Below are positions 22,515 to 34,804 of a DNA stretch of 64,000 bases, piece by piece. Both the position numbers and the translations under genes were made by a program. How positions within the stretch are numbered: position 1 is the stretch's first letter; every line of letters starts with the position of its first letter. This DNA is from Brachionus rotundiformis (lineage: Eukaryota > Rotifera > Eurotatoria > Ploima > Brachionidae): positions 1,628,065 to 1,692,064 of the forward strand of contig JAESIW010000138.1 in NCBI GenBank assembly GCA_016802295.1. Reading direction: 5' to 3'. Under the pieces are notes generated by a model. The model saw only the letters and a list, made by a program, of their open reading frames with translations. It ran no database searches and was not told the origin of the DNA.

Positions 22515-24212
22515 TTTTAATTAAACTAATTAAATTACTCTATTTTAACAAGTATCTAAATATATTTAATTTATTTATTTTTCTATTATTGTTTCTATAA
22601 AGCTAGTTTAGTGTAAATTTTGTGTTATATATTTTTTTTACTATGACTATTATTACAATTATTATTAATTTTATCAAATTTTTAAAAGAAAATAAATCCA
22701 ATTTTCTTTTACAAGTGACAGATTTTTATATTTTCAAAAGTTAAAATTAAATTTATTGTTTTATTCTATTAAATTAATTCAAATTTATTTTTAATAAAAA
22801 AAACCTCATTTTTAAAGCTTCATTTTTTCTATTTATTTAATTTTTGCTTTAAATTAGAACAAAAAAAAAACTTGAAATTTAATTAAAAATAATTACGGAT
22901 TATTAATTTTAGTGTTTAGTCGAATTTTTAAATTTTATTGTTTGCTCAAAAAGCAATAATAATACAATTTTCTCTGAGCAAATGGGATGAATGATTAATA
23001 AATTGAGAAGCTTTTGCATATTTTCATATTTTATTTTTTCACAAAAATATTTTATTATTTTGTAATTTGTTAAAGTGGAAAAATTTGCTTAATATACAAT
23101 ACAACCTTGTTTGTTTTTTAAACATAAAAATTTTTCAAATTTAAAATAAAATTCATTTGAATTTAATAAATTTAAACTATTTAGAATATTTACACGTATT
23201 TTTAAGTTTTCATGATTTATTATTTATTGAAGCGCTAATATTTGTTCAAATTTTAGTAGAAAATATTAATCTAAAATATAAGTTCAAATGGACAATAAAG
23301 ATAAAAAAATTACTACTTGTTGTGACTGTGAGATTGTCAATTTAACATTTACTAACTGGTAAACAAACTTATTCTAAATTTTAATTTATTCATAATTTTA
23401 AATCATAAAAATTAAACTGAATATTTCTCATTATCATATCCTTAATTTAAACTAGATATTATTCGAATTTATAAACAATATTGCTAGTAGAATTGGCTGG
23501 AAATAAAAGAAAAATAATTTTTCTAGCTTAATTGAATTTGTTTAAATCAATTAGAACTATTCTAGAAGTGTTGCTTTTAGAATATGATATAATAAACAAA
23601 AGCCAATTGATTATTAAATCAACCATTAAAAAAAAACCCAAGCAACAACCTCCATTCACTGTAAAATCAATTAATTTTTATTCATTTTGTATTTTTGAAA
23701 TAACTTATAGATAGAATCTTTACTTAAAAGTAATTTAATAATTAAATAAAATATAAAATTTTTAAGTTTCCTAAACGATTTAAATCAATTAACGACTAGT
23801 TTTAAAATAGATTTGATGAGATATGGAATTATTGTTATTATATTGTTTACCATTACCATTTTGAAAAGAAAAATTAACTTATTTGGAAAATTTATTTATT
23901 TTATTGTTTAAGAAAATAATTTGGTTCTTTGGTACAACATTTATCAATAAAAGGATATAAATAAAATAACTAAATAACTTTAATTGCCTATCAATATAAT
24001 CAGTTTTGTTTAAATAAATTTAAATATTTTGACGAAAAATTTTTTCTTCAAATTTTTATTTGGTAAATAAAATTGAATTAAAAAACTAGAAAGAAAAAAT
24101 ACGAACTAAAAATACATCTATTGACAATAATAAAAGAATAAGAAAAAAAAACTATATAAAATAAATGAATTTATTAATCTCTTTCATTAAATATTATTAA
24201 TTAATCAATTAA
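22515..24212. other. Intergenic between convergent genes
   Basis: AT-rich 3'-flank of the IF gene (plus) and the Cdk5-activator gene (minus). Short open frames at 23157-23345 and 23532-23714 have AT-driven composition and no recognisable motif. Nothing else seen. Confidence 0.5.
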
Positions 24213-26027
24213 CTAAATGCAATAGGCAAGAGGTTTGAATAGTGGAGGATCGTTGATTGAATGATACATACACGATTCTCGGTGAGTATTCCTAAATTGT
24301 CTTGGACTCTTGAGCATGTTCTTTGAACTGTTCGAATAGACTAGAGGTTTATTTGGGCCAGAAATTCGACCATTGTTTGCTTGTATGCTTTGTGTGGCAA
24401 ATTGTTTCTCAATTTGTGTGTCGTTGTTGTAGCTTTTGAACGAGTTGATTGTAACTGATTTATGAATGGAAAATGTCTGATCATTGAGTGATGAGAGCGC
24501 TGGTTGAGTGGCATAGGATTTAAGCTCGTAGAATAGCTCGGTAAAAAATCTAGCATCTTGATTTATGCGTAGCATACTGGTACTAAGCAAATTCATTAGT
24601 GAGACAATTCGTTGCCAGAAAATGTCTCGTTCGTCTTCGACCAAAAATGGCTTGAGCGGATAGCTGATTTCGTTTCCCATGTAGGAAAATGCCAAATACA
24701 AACACGACATTACATGACACTGCAATTCGTAGACTGTTTTTGGCTTATCTAGCGAGTCCCTGATTAACAAATAGACAAATACTACATTAACTGGATTCAT
24801 GAATGCGATTTCTTGCCATCCTTGAAGCAAAAGGGCCCGATCGGCCGAACGCAACCAGCTAATTACCTCGCGGCTGTCGGCTTTGAGACGATTCGAGCTT
24901 GTCAACGGTTCGTTGTCTGCCTTAATTAAATACGGATACTTGTTAATCAAATAGCTTGTTAAACACCGTAATAGCTCGCTAGTCGATGCTTGAACGACTA
25001 TTTTTTTCGACTTGGTACTTTCTTGTTTCAAATTAGAGTGAATTTGTGACGAGTGCAGTGGTTGAGAGGCAGTCGAAGCTGGTGGTGGAACTGTAGCTAT
25101 TTGGGATAATTGTGACTGAAGCGGTTGAATTTGATGTGGAATGTTGAGCACAAATTGCTTTTGTTGTTGATTGTGTGCAGATGAGTTTGTATCTGGTAAT
25201 TTTGTAGTCGTATGAAATGTGGTTGTACGACGAATATTTACATTTTTATTTTTAGATTGATTTTGTGTATCTATAGTTGAATTGATAGAGAGACGTCGAT
25301 TGTAGCTTGACAGATTAGTTTGATTAGATTCAATTTGATTTGAGTTGCCAATACTAAACGTACTAAGAGAACTTTTAACTTTGTTGCTATGATCGTCGCT
25401 TCGTTTATAGTCACTTAGAATGCCCGAGTCATTTTTTGAATCGGTCGAGCTGTTCAATTTAAACGAAGACTTGTCCAATGATTTGTTCGAATTGAGACTT
25501 AGTTGTGTTTTAAATTTGGCGCTTAAATTGTCATTGTCTACATACATTGATTTTGATTTGGCGCCCATTTCAAATTTGAAATCAAGCGGAGTTGAACATT
25601 TAAGCGAGTTGTCTGGTGATTTGTCTTTTAGAGACGGTGTACGAAAAAAGATTAATGATTTGGTTATGAAATTTTTGCCTGCCGAACGTCTATTTTTTAC
25701 TTTGTTGGCATCTCGTTTTTGAACCTCTTTTAACGAGTCGTTTGCTGGTGAAATAAATTTAAGAATTTTGTTTATTTTAGATTTTTTGCTCAAATTTAAA
25801 TTGGAATGATATTTATATGGAGCTGATGATGTTGACGATGCTGCTGTCACTGTAGCTGCCGCTGCTGATGATGATGATGATAATGATGATGCTACTGTTC
25901 TACAATGTTCGTTGTGGTGAATGTACATACTACCGTAGCTGTGATGATTGACTAGAGTTGACTTAAGGTTCAAGTCGAGCACACTCGAACTGCTACACGA
26001 ATCTGACGATGACGTTGAATTTCCCAT
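24213..26027 (-). CDS. CDK5R1: Cdk5 activator, p35/p39 type
   Basis: Intronless, 604 residues from the ATG at 26027. The frame is open upstream but has no earlier ATG, and this start yields MGNSTSSS, a classic N-myristoylation sequence as in p35. The activator (cyclin-fold-like) domain spans about 344-514, with the family hallmarks VVQASTSELLRCL, WLRSADRALLLQGWQ, NVVFVYLLIRD and SYMGNEISYPLKPFLVEDE. The protein binds and activates Cdk5 at membranes in neurons, independently of cyclin-type regulation. It is about twice the length of vertebrate p35: the Ser/Asn-rich linker after the lipidated N-terminus is long, and about 90 residues follow the activator domain. Basic clusters near 85-130 (NLSKKSKINKILKF, KNRRSAGK) resemble the basic region of p35. 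Confidence 0.93.
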   Translation of the reverse strand: MGNSTSSSDSCSSSSVLDLNLKSTLVNHHSYGSMYIHHNEHCRTVASSLSSSSSAAAATVTAASSTSSAPYKYHSNLNLSKKSKINKILKFISPANDSLKEVQKRDANKVKNRRSAGKNFITKSLIFFRTPSLKDKSPDNSLKCSTPLDFKFEMGAKSKSMYVDNDNLSAKFKTQLSLNSNKSLDKSSFKLNSSTDSKNDSGILSDYKRSDDHSNKVKSSLSTFSIGNSNQIESNQTNLSSYNRRLSINSTIDTQNQSKNKNVNIRRTTTFHTTTKLPDTNSSAHNQQQKQFVLNIPHQIQPLQSQLSQIATVPPPASTASQPLHSSQIHSNLKQESTKSKKIVVQASTSELLRCLTSYLINKYPYLIKADNEPLTSSNRLKADSREVISWLRSADRALLLQGWQEIAFMNPVNVVFVYLLIRDSLDKPKTVYELQCHVMSCLYLAFSYMGNEISYPLKPFLVEDERDIFWQRIVSLMNLLSTSMLRINQDARFFTELFYELKSYATQPALSSLNDQTFSIHKSVTINSFKSYNNDTQIEKQFATQSIQANNGRISGPNKPLVYSNSSKNMLKSPRQFRNTHRESCMYHSINDPPLFKPLAYCI

Positions 26028-29000
26028 TTGAATGACTAGATTCACACACAAATTAGATATGTTGCATTGTCTGTATGTAAATTATCTATTTATTGATATA
26101 TACGCTTTGAAACTAGATTAGTATCATTTCAAAACGATCTAAATAAATGACAAATAAAATTTATTAATAAAAACAAATAGGTGGTTCAGTTATTAGATAA
26201 TATTTTGTTTTAGTGTATCTTAAGGTTCGAGGCTATAATTTAGAAAATTTTCATCAAGCTTAGACCATTTCATTTTAATGAGCTCTAATTCTTTCATTTT
26301 GTGGCAAAATGGAAATAAATTTTTTTAATAAATAATTATTATTTTTGATTTAAAAAAAAATAAAAACCAGAAAATAATGATTTATTGAAGTAATATTGGC
26401 GATTCGAACAAGGCAACAAAATTAGCCGATAATGATTATTATTGAGATTTATATTCAAAACAAATAAATAAATAATATAATAAGCCTTTATTTAGCATAA
26501 GCCTATGATTAATGACTAACATTAAGCACTTTTGTTTTCCAATTAGCTTTTTTTTTTCTTTAAATAATCATGAGAATGTTGTGCAATGACATATTTTTTA
26601 TTTGAAATAAAAAAAAAACATTAAAACCATCGACTTAATATACCAACTAATAGATTCAATACAAAGATTAACTTTTTAACTTTTATTTAATCCTTTTCTA
26701 ATTGTTTTCTCAATTATTGTAATAATTAATAGTCTATAGAGTTAAGTATATTGAGCATAGGCTGAAGTATCATATGGAAAAAATAAATGGAAACGAAAAA
26801 AAAGCCAAATTAATCTGATTAAATTCCTAGCTAGCTGAATAGCATACTTTTTTATTTATGCAATAATAAAATTTAATTAACTAAAGTTATCTTAACGTGT
26901 AAATATTTGCTTTCAACTCTATTGATTAAACACCAATTTGAATTTATCACTAGCAGCAGTTTAAAAAAAAACACTTGACATCATAAGCGTTCACTGCAAA
27001 AAGCTTAATTAGAAAAACACATTTTTATACACAGACAAACACACAAACACATAGACATACACAAGTACATACATGCTTGCTTACACACAGACACAAACTA
27101 GAATAGAGCAATCAAAAGAGCTGAACAGTCTGATGCTCGATGCATCATATATGATGCTATTAGATGGCTTAATTAAAACAGATAGACTACCAGCAGTAGC
27201 AGTTAATAGATATAGATAATAAAACAAGAAAAGCTAGTCTAGAAGCGCTGCTATTTCAAGTGGCTATTCGGAAAAACGAAAAAATCAATAACTCTTAATT
27301 TTGTTTAGACTCAGCTAAAAAACAAACAGCATTCATTGAATCTGTCCGAGGAGCTAACTAAATTATTTTCTAATATTGATTTATAAACACAGACTTTTTT
27401 CTTTTGTTTTAATCAGCAATTTGAGCATCGATTTGGAGCTACCTTGCAGTGCCATAAATCGAAAAAAAATAACAATAATTTTTTTCGTTTTGACAAATTC
27501 ATTAAATAATTTTAGATTAAATCAGCTTTGATAGAAAAAATTTGATAATTTTCGTTTTCTTTTATGATTTTTAAAAAGCAACAGAAAAAATTTCCTTCAA
27601 AAAAAAAAAACATATAAAAGAACAAATAAAATTATTAAACATAAATCTAAATGTCTTTTCTATTCTAAATAATATCGAGGCTAAGCGTTTATTCTCAACT
27701 ACAACAAGAGCAAGAATTTTTTTTGTTATATAACAATAAGACAAATAAATTTAACTTGAATATAAACATTTATTCGATTGTAAACAATTTTTACTTTTAT
27801 AAAATAAACAATTTTTAAATCAGATGATTTTATTTCTAATTTGGAGCAGTGATGAAATACAAAGAAAAAAATTTAGACAAAAATAGATAATTTCTTATTT
27901 TATCTTATCTTAGTCAATGTTACATAGTTTGCACAATTATTGATTTTTGTCTAAAATAAAGGCCATAGTGCTCGGCTTTGTAATAATTAATTATTAATCG
28001 ATTTTTTTGCCTCATTCAATTTTGTAATCATTTCGTTTTTACTTTATTTATTTCACTAAATCTCGAAAAATCCTAATCTGGTTTAAATCTTCACTTAGCT
28101 CGTATCCAAATAGAGCTGATTAATACAAGATGAATATTTAGAGAAAATTATTTTTTAAGTTGAATGCTAAATACGCTTCAAATTAATTTCTAATTGCATA
28201 TATGAAATATTTTTAATATTCATGAATCGATAATTGACTCTAATAAACTATATTCATAGATTTTATAATTACTTCCAACTATCTATTGACAAAGGTCCCA
28301 TATATAGAGAATTATCTTTTTTTTTATTTTCTTTGTTGGTGCAGTAAGAGCTATGTAGCTTGTGTGATATTAAAAAAACACTCGATTCTAGAGAATATCA
28401 AATAATTGAAACTAAAATGATTAATCTATGTGATGAGGAACAGAATACTTAAGGTGTCATCGATTTAGACGTTTCAAGAGAATAAATAATAAATTATTAT
28501 TCTTTTATCTGTTTTTTTTTCAAATCTATTTTTGCAGTACCAATTTCTAAAGCGCTATTTTTATTATACAAATAATAATTTAAAATGAAAAATAAACATT
28601 TTACTATAAAGACCCAAATCTATCTGATCCAATCCATCTAAAAGTTATATTCTTTTAACTTAGTTAATTTATTTGCCAGCTCTAATAAAACTGTTTGAAT
28701 TCAAATCGACTTTTATCTACTATTTGATAATAAAAGACGCAATTATTCTGTGAAAGAAAAATTTACTTCTTATTTTTTTTCAATAAACACATCATTAATT
28801 AAAAATTAAACGTGAACACAGAAAGAAAATATAAATACATTGTACCACGATTCATACCACATGTTGGTTAAAGTGCATAACATAGCTTTATAATACTTTA
28901 TAAAAAAATTTCATTTTGATAATTAATTTCTTAAACAATTGAAATTACTAAATTTTAATAATACCAGACAAAAATTGGCAAATAAAATTAATATGCCTAA

Positions 29001-31235
29001 ACATACACACCAAATTTATCAATAAATTTTAAAGTTAATTTTCAGTTTTATTTTAATATTTTAATAAAACAACAAGTTTTAAAATTTTGCGTATGTATGA
29101 CAAATTTGAAAATAAAAACTCTTATTAGAAATATATTTGCCATGTTGTATTGAATTTCGATAATTAATGAAAGCTAATAGTCAGGTACGATGGAGACATA
29201 AAGAGAAAGAGAGAGAGAGACAGAGACAGAGTAAATAGAGGAAACGGAATTAAGACTTCATGATTTGTAGATGATATTTATACGAATATATAAATACATA
29301 TTTTTTTGGGTTAAGTGTACTCCTGGAAATTGAATAGAAGCCAAAAGCGAGCCAAAAAATACTAAATGGTATTTTCGGTCACATATGTTTGTGTTCATTT
29401 CTAACTTAAAACTAATGAATTATTCATTAAAAGTGAAACACAAGCAAAAATAATATATAGAATGGTATATAAATAATAATTCAAAATGTTTAATTAGAGC
29501 GGATAGGAAGTGTAAGTTGAGACTAATTCTAGCAACAAAAAAGAGAATAAAAAAATGAATTTTTAATTTGAGTCGAACAAAAAAATATCTAAAATAGCAG
29601 AAAACCGACAAGTCTATGTTGCCTGTGGACTTTGTCAATAAATAAAGAAACCAAATTAAATTTGAGAATCTACTTGAAATTTTTCCTTTATAAAAAATTG
29701 ACAAAAATCTAATTTGACATTTTTATGAATATGCGATATAAATTAAGTTTTTTATTTCTACATTGATTTTTGTTCATTAGTTTCTAATTCCTTTCAATTT
29801 ACGAACCCTAAAAACGGAATTAATAAAAAAATAATAATAATAATAATAATATGATTTCTTTATTTCGTTCTCTTTCTCTTTTTCGTTCATTCAATCTGAA
29901 ACCAAATTTAACAAAAATATTGATTTTTAATTACCAGAAAATTAGACTTGATTTCAATTAAATATGCAAATAGAAGCCCCTTAATTGATTTTGGAGACAT
30001 TTAGTTGCTCATTTTTCACTTGACCACGATTCCGTTTTTGCTAATTTCATTTTTTTTTAGTTTAAAGATGATTAATTATTCCAACTAAATAAATTCTCAG
30101 TCTAATAAGAACATTTTTTTTCCAAGAAATAACAATATATTTAAATTTTTAATTATCGTGGAGAAGCGATCATAATTTGCAGCATGATGATATTATTATT
30201 CAATTAAAGTCTGTGATATGTAGCAAAAATGTCCATGTACACAAATCTATTATTAAGAAAAAAAATACTAAAAATAATAATGTCTTTTGCTTATTTAAAA
30301 AAAATCAAATGAGATTTTCTTATTTAAAAAGAGTTGTTTAACTCTTGGGAAAATGACAAACATGAATTAGATAGAGAAAATTCATCGCTCAACTCGAAAT
30401 ATAAAACTTCTAAAGAAAGAAATAAATGAAATGAAAATGATGAGATCAAATTTTATCATTTGACATAATCAATTCATTTTATTTAATATTCTTAAAAATT
30501 TTCTTATTAAAAATTCTTGCGAACAGAATATAATTTAATACTTTTCAAAAAAAATTCTATTAATAAATTAATTAAATATGCAAGTCAAAATTGGCAAAAA
30601 AAATTAATTTTAACATTTAGATAAGACAAATAGATAGATTTAGATGACCGAGAAAACACAATTAAAAAAAAGCCTAATATTTAATCAATTCTCTTAAAGT
30701 TGTGTGTGAGTTTATGAATATAGAATAATCAAACTTCAGGCATAGTTTGGATTTTAATAATTGATAATAAAAAAATCCATTTGACTTGAATTTAAATAAA
30801 TAGGTTCTCTTTTTGTTGTTTGAAGCTTTTAGGCCATTTATTTATTCTTGTTTAGTGCTAATAAGTTGTCTGAGATTGTTTTTTTATTTAAGTAAACATG
30901 ACAACAGACTTTTGACGGTCAATTTATGGGCAGGTTTTTTCTTTTTAAATTAGGAACAATCTTAACCAAAAATAAGAAAAACAGAAAAAATTATTTTTAT
31001 TAAAATATTTTTAAGTAGAAAATATTCCTAAAAATGGTAACACACTACATAGAAAGAATAAATTAATCGATTTTTTTTCCATTTTTTCCTCTGCAAAATA
31101 ATTAGACTTAATTCGGCTTAGGAGTCTTCTTAAAAGATCAAGCTTATTAAATTTAGTAGGTAAGAAAGTAGGAGCGTAATAATTAATAATATTATTCTTT
31201 AATAAAATTAAACTAGTTAGAATAAAATTTTATTG
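26028..31235. other. Long intergenic region, 5' of the Cdk5 activator
   Basis: No gene recognised over 5.2 kb. Simple repeats include CA/GACA-rich tracts (about 27030-27100), a GA-rich tract (about 29200-29232) and ATA repeats (about 29834-29851). The 94-codon minus-strand frame at 29420-29704 is F/L/I/Y-rich, as expected from AT-rich DNA, and is not called. The region may hold regulatory DNA for the Cdk5 activator. Confidence 0.5.
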
Positions 31236-32519
31236 TTATATGACAGTAAAATTGTATGTTCTCTTTGGTCCTCGATTTAGGGTCATTCGCTTGCATGGTT
31301 CATTTTCGTTGAAAGGCTGTTTTGATCTACCTTCGACACAATAGGGCATTTTGTTTTGTTTCAAGGCAGCCACAAATCCATACGTACTGCCTCCAGTGAA
31401 CAGAATTTCGTTTGAGCGAGCCAGCAATTCATTATCAAATATGGTTCGTTCATAAGAACCAATACTTGAAAAAGATGTGTGGGCAATTTTGCCCTCGCCC
31501 ATGATAAATTTATCAGGATATTGCTGGTACAATACATCTATTCTATGATTGTCATCGCCTGTCAAAAACCATTTAGCATTTTTGGCTCCATTTATTTTTT
31601 CAATATATGTGGCACATTTGAAAAACTTGTCTACATCAAACTTGTTCATGTATAAAAATCTCAACTGCATGCCAATGACAAATTTGCCACGAAATTCTCG
31701 TTCATAAAACGAGTTTATTTCATCAGCTAGAAATTTCTGTGGTTGCCAAAATTTGTTCATTAAAATTGAACCAACCTCAAAGCCAATCATTAGCAAATCC
31801 TCAACTATCTGCACCTCTAAATCAACTTTTGTGTCATTCTTTTTATGAGACAATGAACTCTTGGCTTTTTGTATTGTTTTCTGAGATGCTAATTGGTATT
31901 CAACTAATTTGTCAAAATTACCCGGATTAGCGCATAGGTCAAAAAAATAAGCTGTCAAAGATTCGATTTGAATTCTATTTTGGTCATTTGGCAATCCATT
32001 TTTTAAATAAATATCGAACTTTTTATCATAAGCCCATGCATTTTTGCTTGTTGGCACTAAATAGTTTGGCTTAAAGTTAATATTTAATTCTGATGTAGTT
32101 TCGTATTTGTGGAAGACATTCTTCAATGGAGGGACAATAAATAAGTCGATGTATTCCCAATCTGATATTAGTGCACTATCGGTAAGAATTGCCACCAGGA
32201 GAGCACTTAGAGTCGAGTATAATGAGTTACCATATCCTCCACTATTTAGTCGTTTGTGAAAGACAATTTTTCTATTAGATGATTCATCTAATATAATTTT
32301 TTCATGATAAGATACAAACTTTTTCAATGGGTCTTGGCTGTTCAATGTCACAAAATTTAAATTATTAATAAATTTATGAGAATTTTGAGTCAAATAAGCA
32401 TTATTTCTTAAGTGAATTATTATTGAATAAATATATTTGTTTAGTTCGACTATCAAATAAATTGTAACTAACAAAATGATAATATTTTTCAAAATTTTAA
32501 TTTTAAAAAATATCTTCAT
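31236..32519 (-). CDS. Fucosyltransferase-like type II Golgi enzyme
   Basis: Intronless, 427 residues. One membrane segment near the N-terminus (about 9-26, ILKNIIILLVTIYLIVEL) followed by a stem and a lumenal domain gives the layout of a Golgi glycosyltransferase. The start of the domain (GGYGNSLYSTLSALLVAILT) is the GxGN-type motif of fucosyltransferase-like GT-B enzymes. The middle has VIGMQLRFLY, like the conserved G-x-Q/H-x-R motif, and the end has NELLARSNEILFTGGSTYGF, like the donor-site ST(F/Y)G segment. Likely role: transfer of fucose from GDP-fucose to a glycan. The exact family (GT37-, GT11- or GT23-like) and acceptor cannot be fixed by eye. It lies 314 nt downstream of the DDX28 gene on the same strand. 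Confidence 0.55.
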   Translation of the reverse strand: MKIFFKIKILKNIIILLVTIYLIVELNKYIYSIIIHLRNNAYLTQNSHKFINNLNFVTLNSQDPLKKFVSYHEKIILDESSNRKIVFHKRLNSGGYGNSLYSTLSALLVAILTDSALISDWEYIDLFIVPPLKNVFHKYETTSELNINFKPNYLVPTSKNAWAYDKKFDIYLKNGLPNDQNRIQIESLTAYFFDLCANPGNFDKLVEYQLASQKTIQKAKSSLSHKKNDTKVDLEVQIVEDLLMIGFEVGSILMNKFWQPQKFLADEINSFYEREFRGKFVIGMQLRFLYMNKFDVDKFFKCATYIEKINGAKNAKWFLTGDDNHRIDVLYQQYPDKFIMGEGKIAHTSFSSIGSYERTIFDNELLARSNEILFTGGSTYGFVAALKQNKMPYCVEGRSKQPFNENEPCKRMTLNRGPKRTYNFTVI

Positions 32520-32833
32520 TTTCTAATACAATAAAAATGTTTTATAAGAACATAAAAATTGGTAGATATAGGCATTTTAGATACGCTTGGAAAACTCGAC
32601 CTATATAGATATTTCAATTGTATTTTATAGGCCTTAAAAATAACTTAAATTATTAATTAATTTATTTTTTTAGTTCTAATAAAAGAAAAAATTTTAACAT
32701 ATATATCTATATAGATATGTTTAAAATAATATAAAATTTATAATCTAAAATAATTATTTGCTTGGCTAAGAGAAAAAAAAATATTTATAGATTAAAAATA
32801 TTTTATATAAAAATTGCTTTCTTAAAATTAAAA
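32520..32833. other. Spacer between DDX28 and the fucosyltransferase-like gene
   Basis: 314 bases of AT-rich sequence that must contain the 3' end of DDX28 and the promoter of the fucosyltransferase-like gene. A short palindromic AT repeat (atctatatagat) occurs at about 32707-32718. No other feature seen. Confidence 0.4.
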
Positions 32834-34804
32834 CTAAAAATAGAAATTTTTTGATCTTATCTCGTTCATATAATCTTCATCCGTATTTCCAATATTATCA
32901 AAATGATCATTTTGAATCTTATCTTCATTTAAATAAGAATATTTATACAATCGCTTTACATTAGCATTAACATTGGTCAATTCAGTTTCAAGTCTTAATG
33001 ATTTCTCAATGTTCCAAACTAGATCCACTTCAAAACGATTGATTATAAAATTTGTCACTAAGCCACTAGAACCACTGTGTTTGTGACCATTGATGCGTCC
33101 AACTCTTCCCACACGATGCAAATAGTCAGCAATGAACTGTGGCATTTCAAAGTTAATAACATGATTTACATGCAGAGTGTCCCAGCCTCTGGACGCTATA
33201 TCTGTACAAACAAGCACTCTTACTTTACCATTAAAAAAATCTCCAACAAGCTGTTCTCGGTCTTGATTGCTCAACTGTTTGGTCAGCAGTTTACAATCAA
33301 TATTATTCTCTTTTAGAAATTTATCAACATAAATTGCTGTTTTAGTTCTATAAGTAAATATCATTAGTGTTCTTTTTGTTCTATCTTGCATGGTTTTATT
33401 TTTGTTCAGCTCTTTTTGAACCAATTCCAATAGTTGCTGTGGTCGTTTTGTTCCATTGGTTCGAATAAACTTTTGTGGCACATGCAACATCAAACGATTG
33501 ACTTTAGTTGTACTTATGGTCTTGAGACTGCTTTGGCAATCAATTAAATCATTTAGAATATTGTTCAAATCTCTAGGAACCGTGGCGGATACAAACAAAA
33601 GTTGAACACTTGGATCTTGGAGATTTTTTTCCAATAACAAATTAAACTCATTACGTCTTTGAGCTTCTTGTTCATTTGAATCTTCAAACTCTGCCAAATC
33701 TTGGTCATTCACAAGTCCTATTTGAGGTAGTTCTAAATTCATTCTTAACTGACTCAAACACTTTAAAGTTGTCCTACTAAAACTATCGTCCAACAATGTA
33801 TCAGCTTCATCAAGTACAACTTGTCTCAAATAGGCTGAATTGAATGTTTTTCTAGCCAAACGGTCCTCTAGTTGACCAGGCATTGTAATTAGTACATCAA
33901 TTGGTTTCTCTTTGTCTTCCATTAAACTATTTAATTTAGCACCTGTTACCTGTTCTTTAGCTCTTATCTGAGCATCATGTAAATCAATGACAATGTTTAA
34001 ATTTTTTAAACTATCAAAATAGCTTTTATCAGATTCATTTTGAGCAGAAAAATGATCCATTTTTATCAATTGGTTGAAAGTTTTATTAACTTGGAAAGCA
34101 AGTTCTCTAGTTGGTACCAATATTATACACAAAGGCTGATTGTGGCTTCGTTTAACATTCAATTGATCCAAGTATTTTCTAATAGCTATTGAGCATTCAA
34201 TGGCTGGTAATGTGTATGCTAGAGTTTTACCTCCACCTGTTTCAGCTACAATTAAGTAATGAGATTGCCTGGATAAAATTTGGTTAATGCTAAAATATTG
34301 AATTAGTGTTGGTTGATGAATTTGGAAATTGTTTTTTAGATTATCAATTTGAATTGGATTTAAAAAAGTATCTTGGAATTCGATCATTTCTCCACGATCA
34401 TTTCTTAATTTATTGCTGTCGATTAAAGAGGGATGTGACGAAATGGCATTTATGGTAAAATATTGTCCAGCACTGCGCCGGTTTCGCCATCCATAAGAGG
34501 CTAAATTTCTTTCAGAGAAATTCTTGTATGCTTGACCAGTGTAATGATTAAAATTGGGATTGGAACAAGCGATTAATAAACGCCTTGATTGTTTAAAGGT
34601 GTTGGAATATTTTTCGTCATTAATTTTTTTTTCTAAAAACTTTTGGCGCTTTTTCTCAATGACTTGGGTCATTTTATGGCCGACTCGAATAATATTCGAG
34701 CTTTCGATCGGCTTATACTGAAGACAGCGACTTAATTGGACTAATGGTACATTTTTAGACAAATTTTTAGCATTAAATGAATTCCTCAAAAAAAGCCGTA
34801 ACAT
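32834..34804 (-). CDS. DDX28: Mitochondrial DEAD-box RNA helicase (DDX28-like)
   Basis: Intronless, 656 residues. The N-terminus (MLRLFLRNSFNAKNLSKN) is rich in R, L, N and S without acids, like a mitochondrial targeting peptide. All core motifs are present: Q-motif region (about 160-170), motif I AETGGGKT (187-194), Ia PTREL (231-235), Ib-like TMPGQL (308-312), II DEAD (332-335), III SAT (406-408), V CTDIASRGWD (533-542) and VI HRVGRVGR (563-570). The ASRGWD and HRVGRVGR segments and the extended N-terminus resemble DDX28, which acts in mitochondrial large-subunit ribosome assembly. The insert of about 50 residues between motifs II and III is acidic. Divergent to PKHD1L1, with 1.9 kb between the two starts. 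Confidence 0.85.
   Translation of the reverse strand: MLRLFLRNSFNAKNLSKNVPLVQLSRCLQYKPIESSNIIRVGHKMTQVIEKKRQKFLEKKINDEKYSNTFKQSRRLLIACSNPNFNHYTGQAYKNFSERNLASYGWRNRRSAGQYFTINAISSHPSLIDSNKLRNDRGEMIEFQDTFLNPIQIDNLKNNFQIHQPTLIQYFSINQILSRQSHYLIVAETGGGKTLAYTLPAIECSIAIRKYLDQLNVKRSHNQPLCIILVPTRELAFQVNKTFNQLIKMDHFSAQNESDKSYFDSLKNLNIVIDLHDAQIRAKEQVTGAKLNSLMEDKEKPIDVLITMPGQLEDRLARKTFNSAYLRQVVLDEADTLLDDSFSRTTLKCLSQLRMNLELPQIGLVNDQDLAEFEDSNEQEAQRRNEFNLLLEKNLQDPSVQLLFVSATVPRDLNNILNDLIDCQSSLKTISTTKVNRLMLHVPQKFIRTNGTKRPQQLLELVQKELNKNKTMQDRTKRTLMIFTYRTKTAIYVDKFLKENNIDCKLLTKQLSNQDREQLVGDFFNGKVRVLVCTDIASRGWDTLHVNHVINFEMPQFIADYLHRVGRVGRINGHKHSGSSGLVTNFIINRFEVDLVWNIEKSLRLETELTNVNANVKRLYKYSYLNEDKIQNDHFDNIGNTDEDYMNEIRSKNFYF

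Noticed and set aside
29420..29704. 94-codon minus-strand frame
   Set aside because: F/L/I/Y-rich from AT bias; no start context, motif or splice partner.
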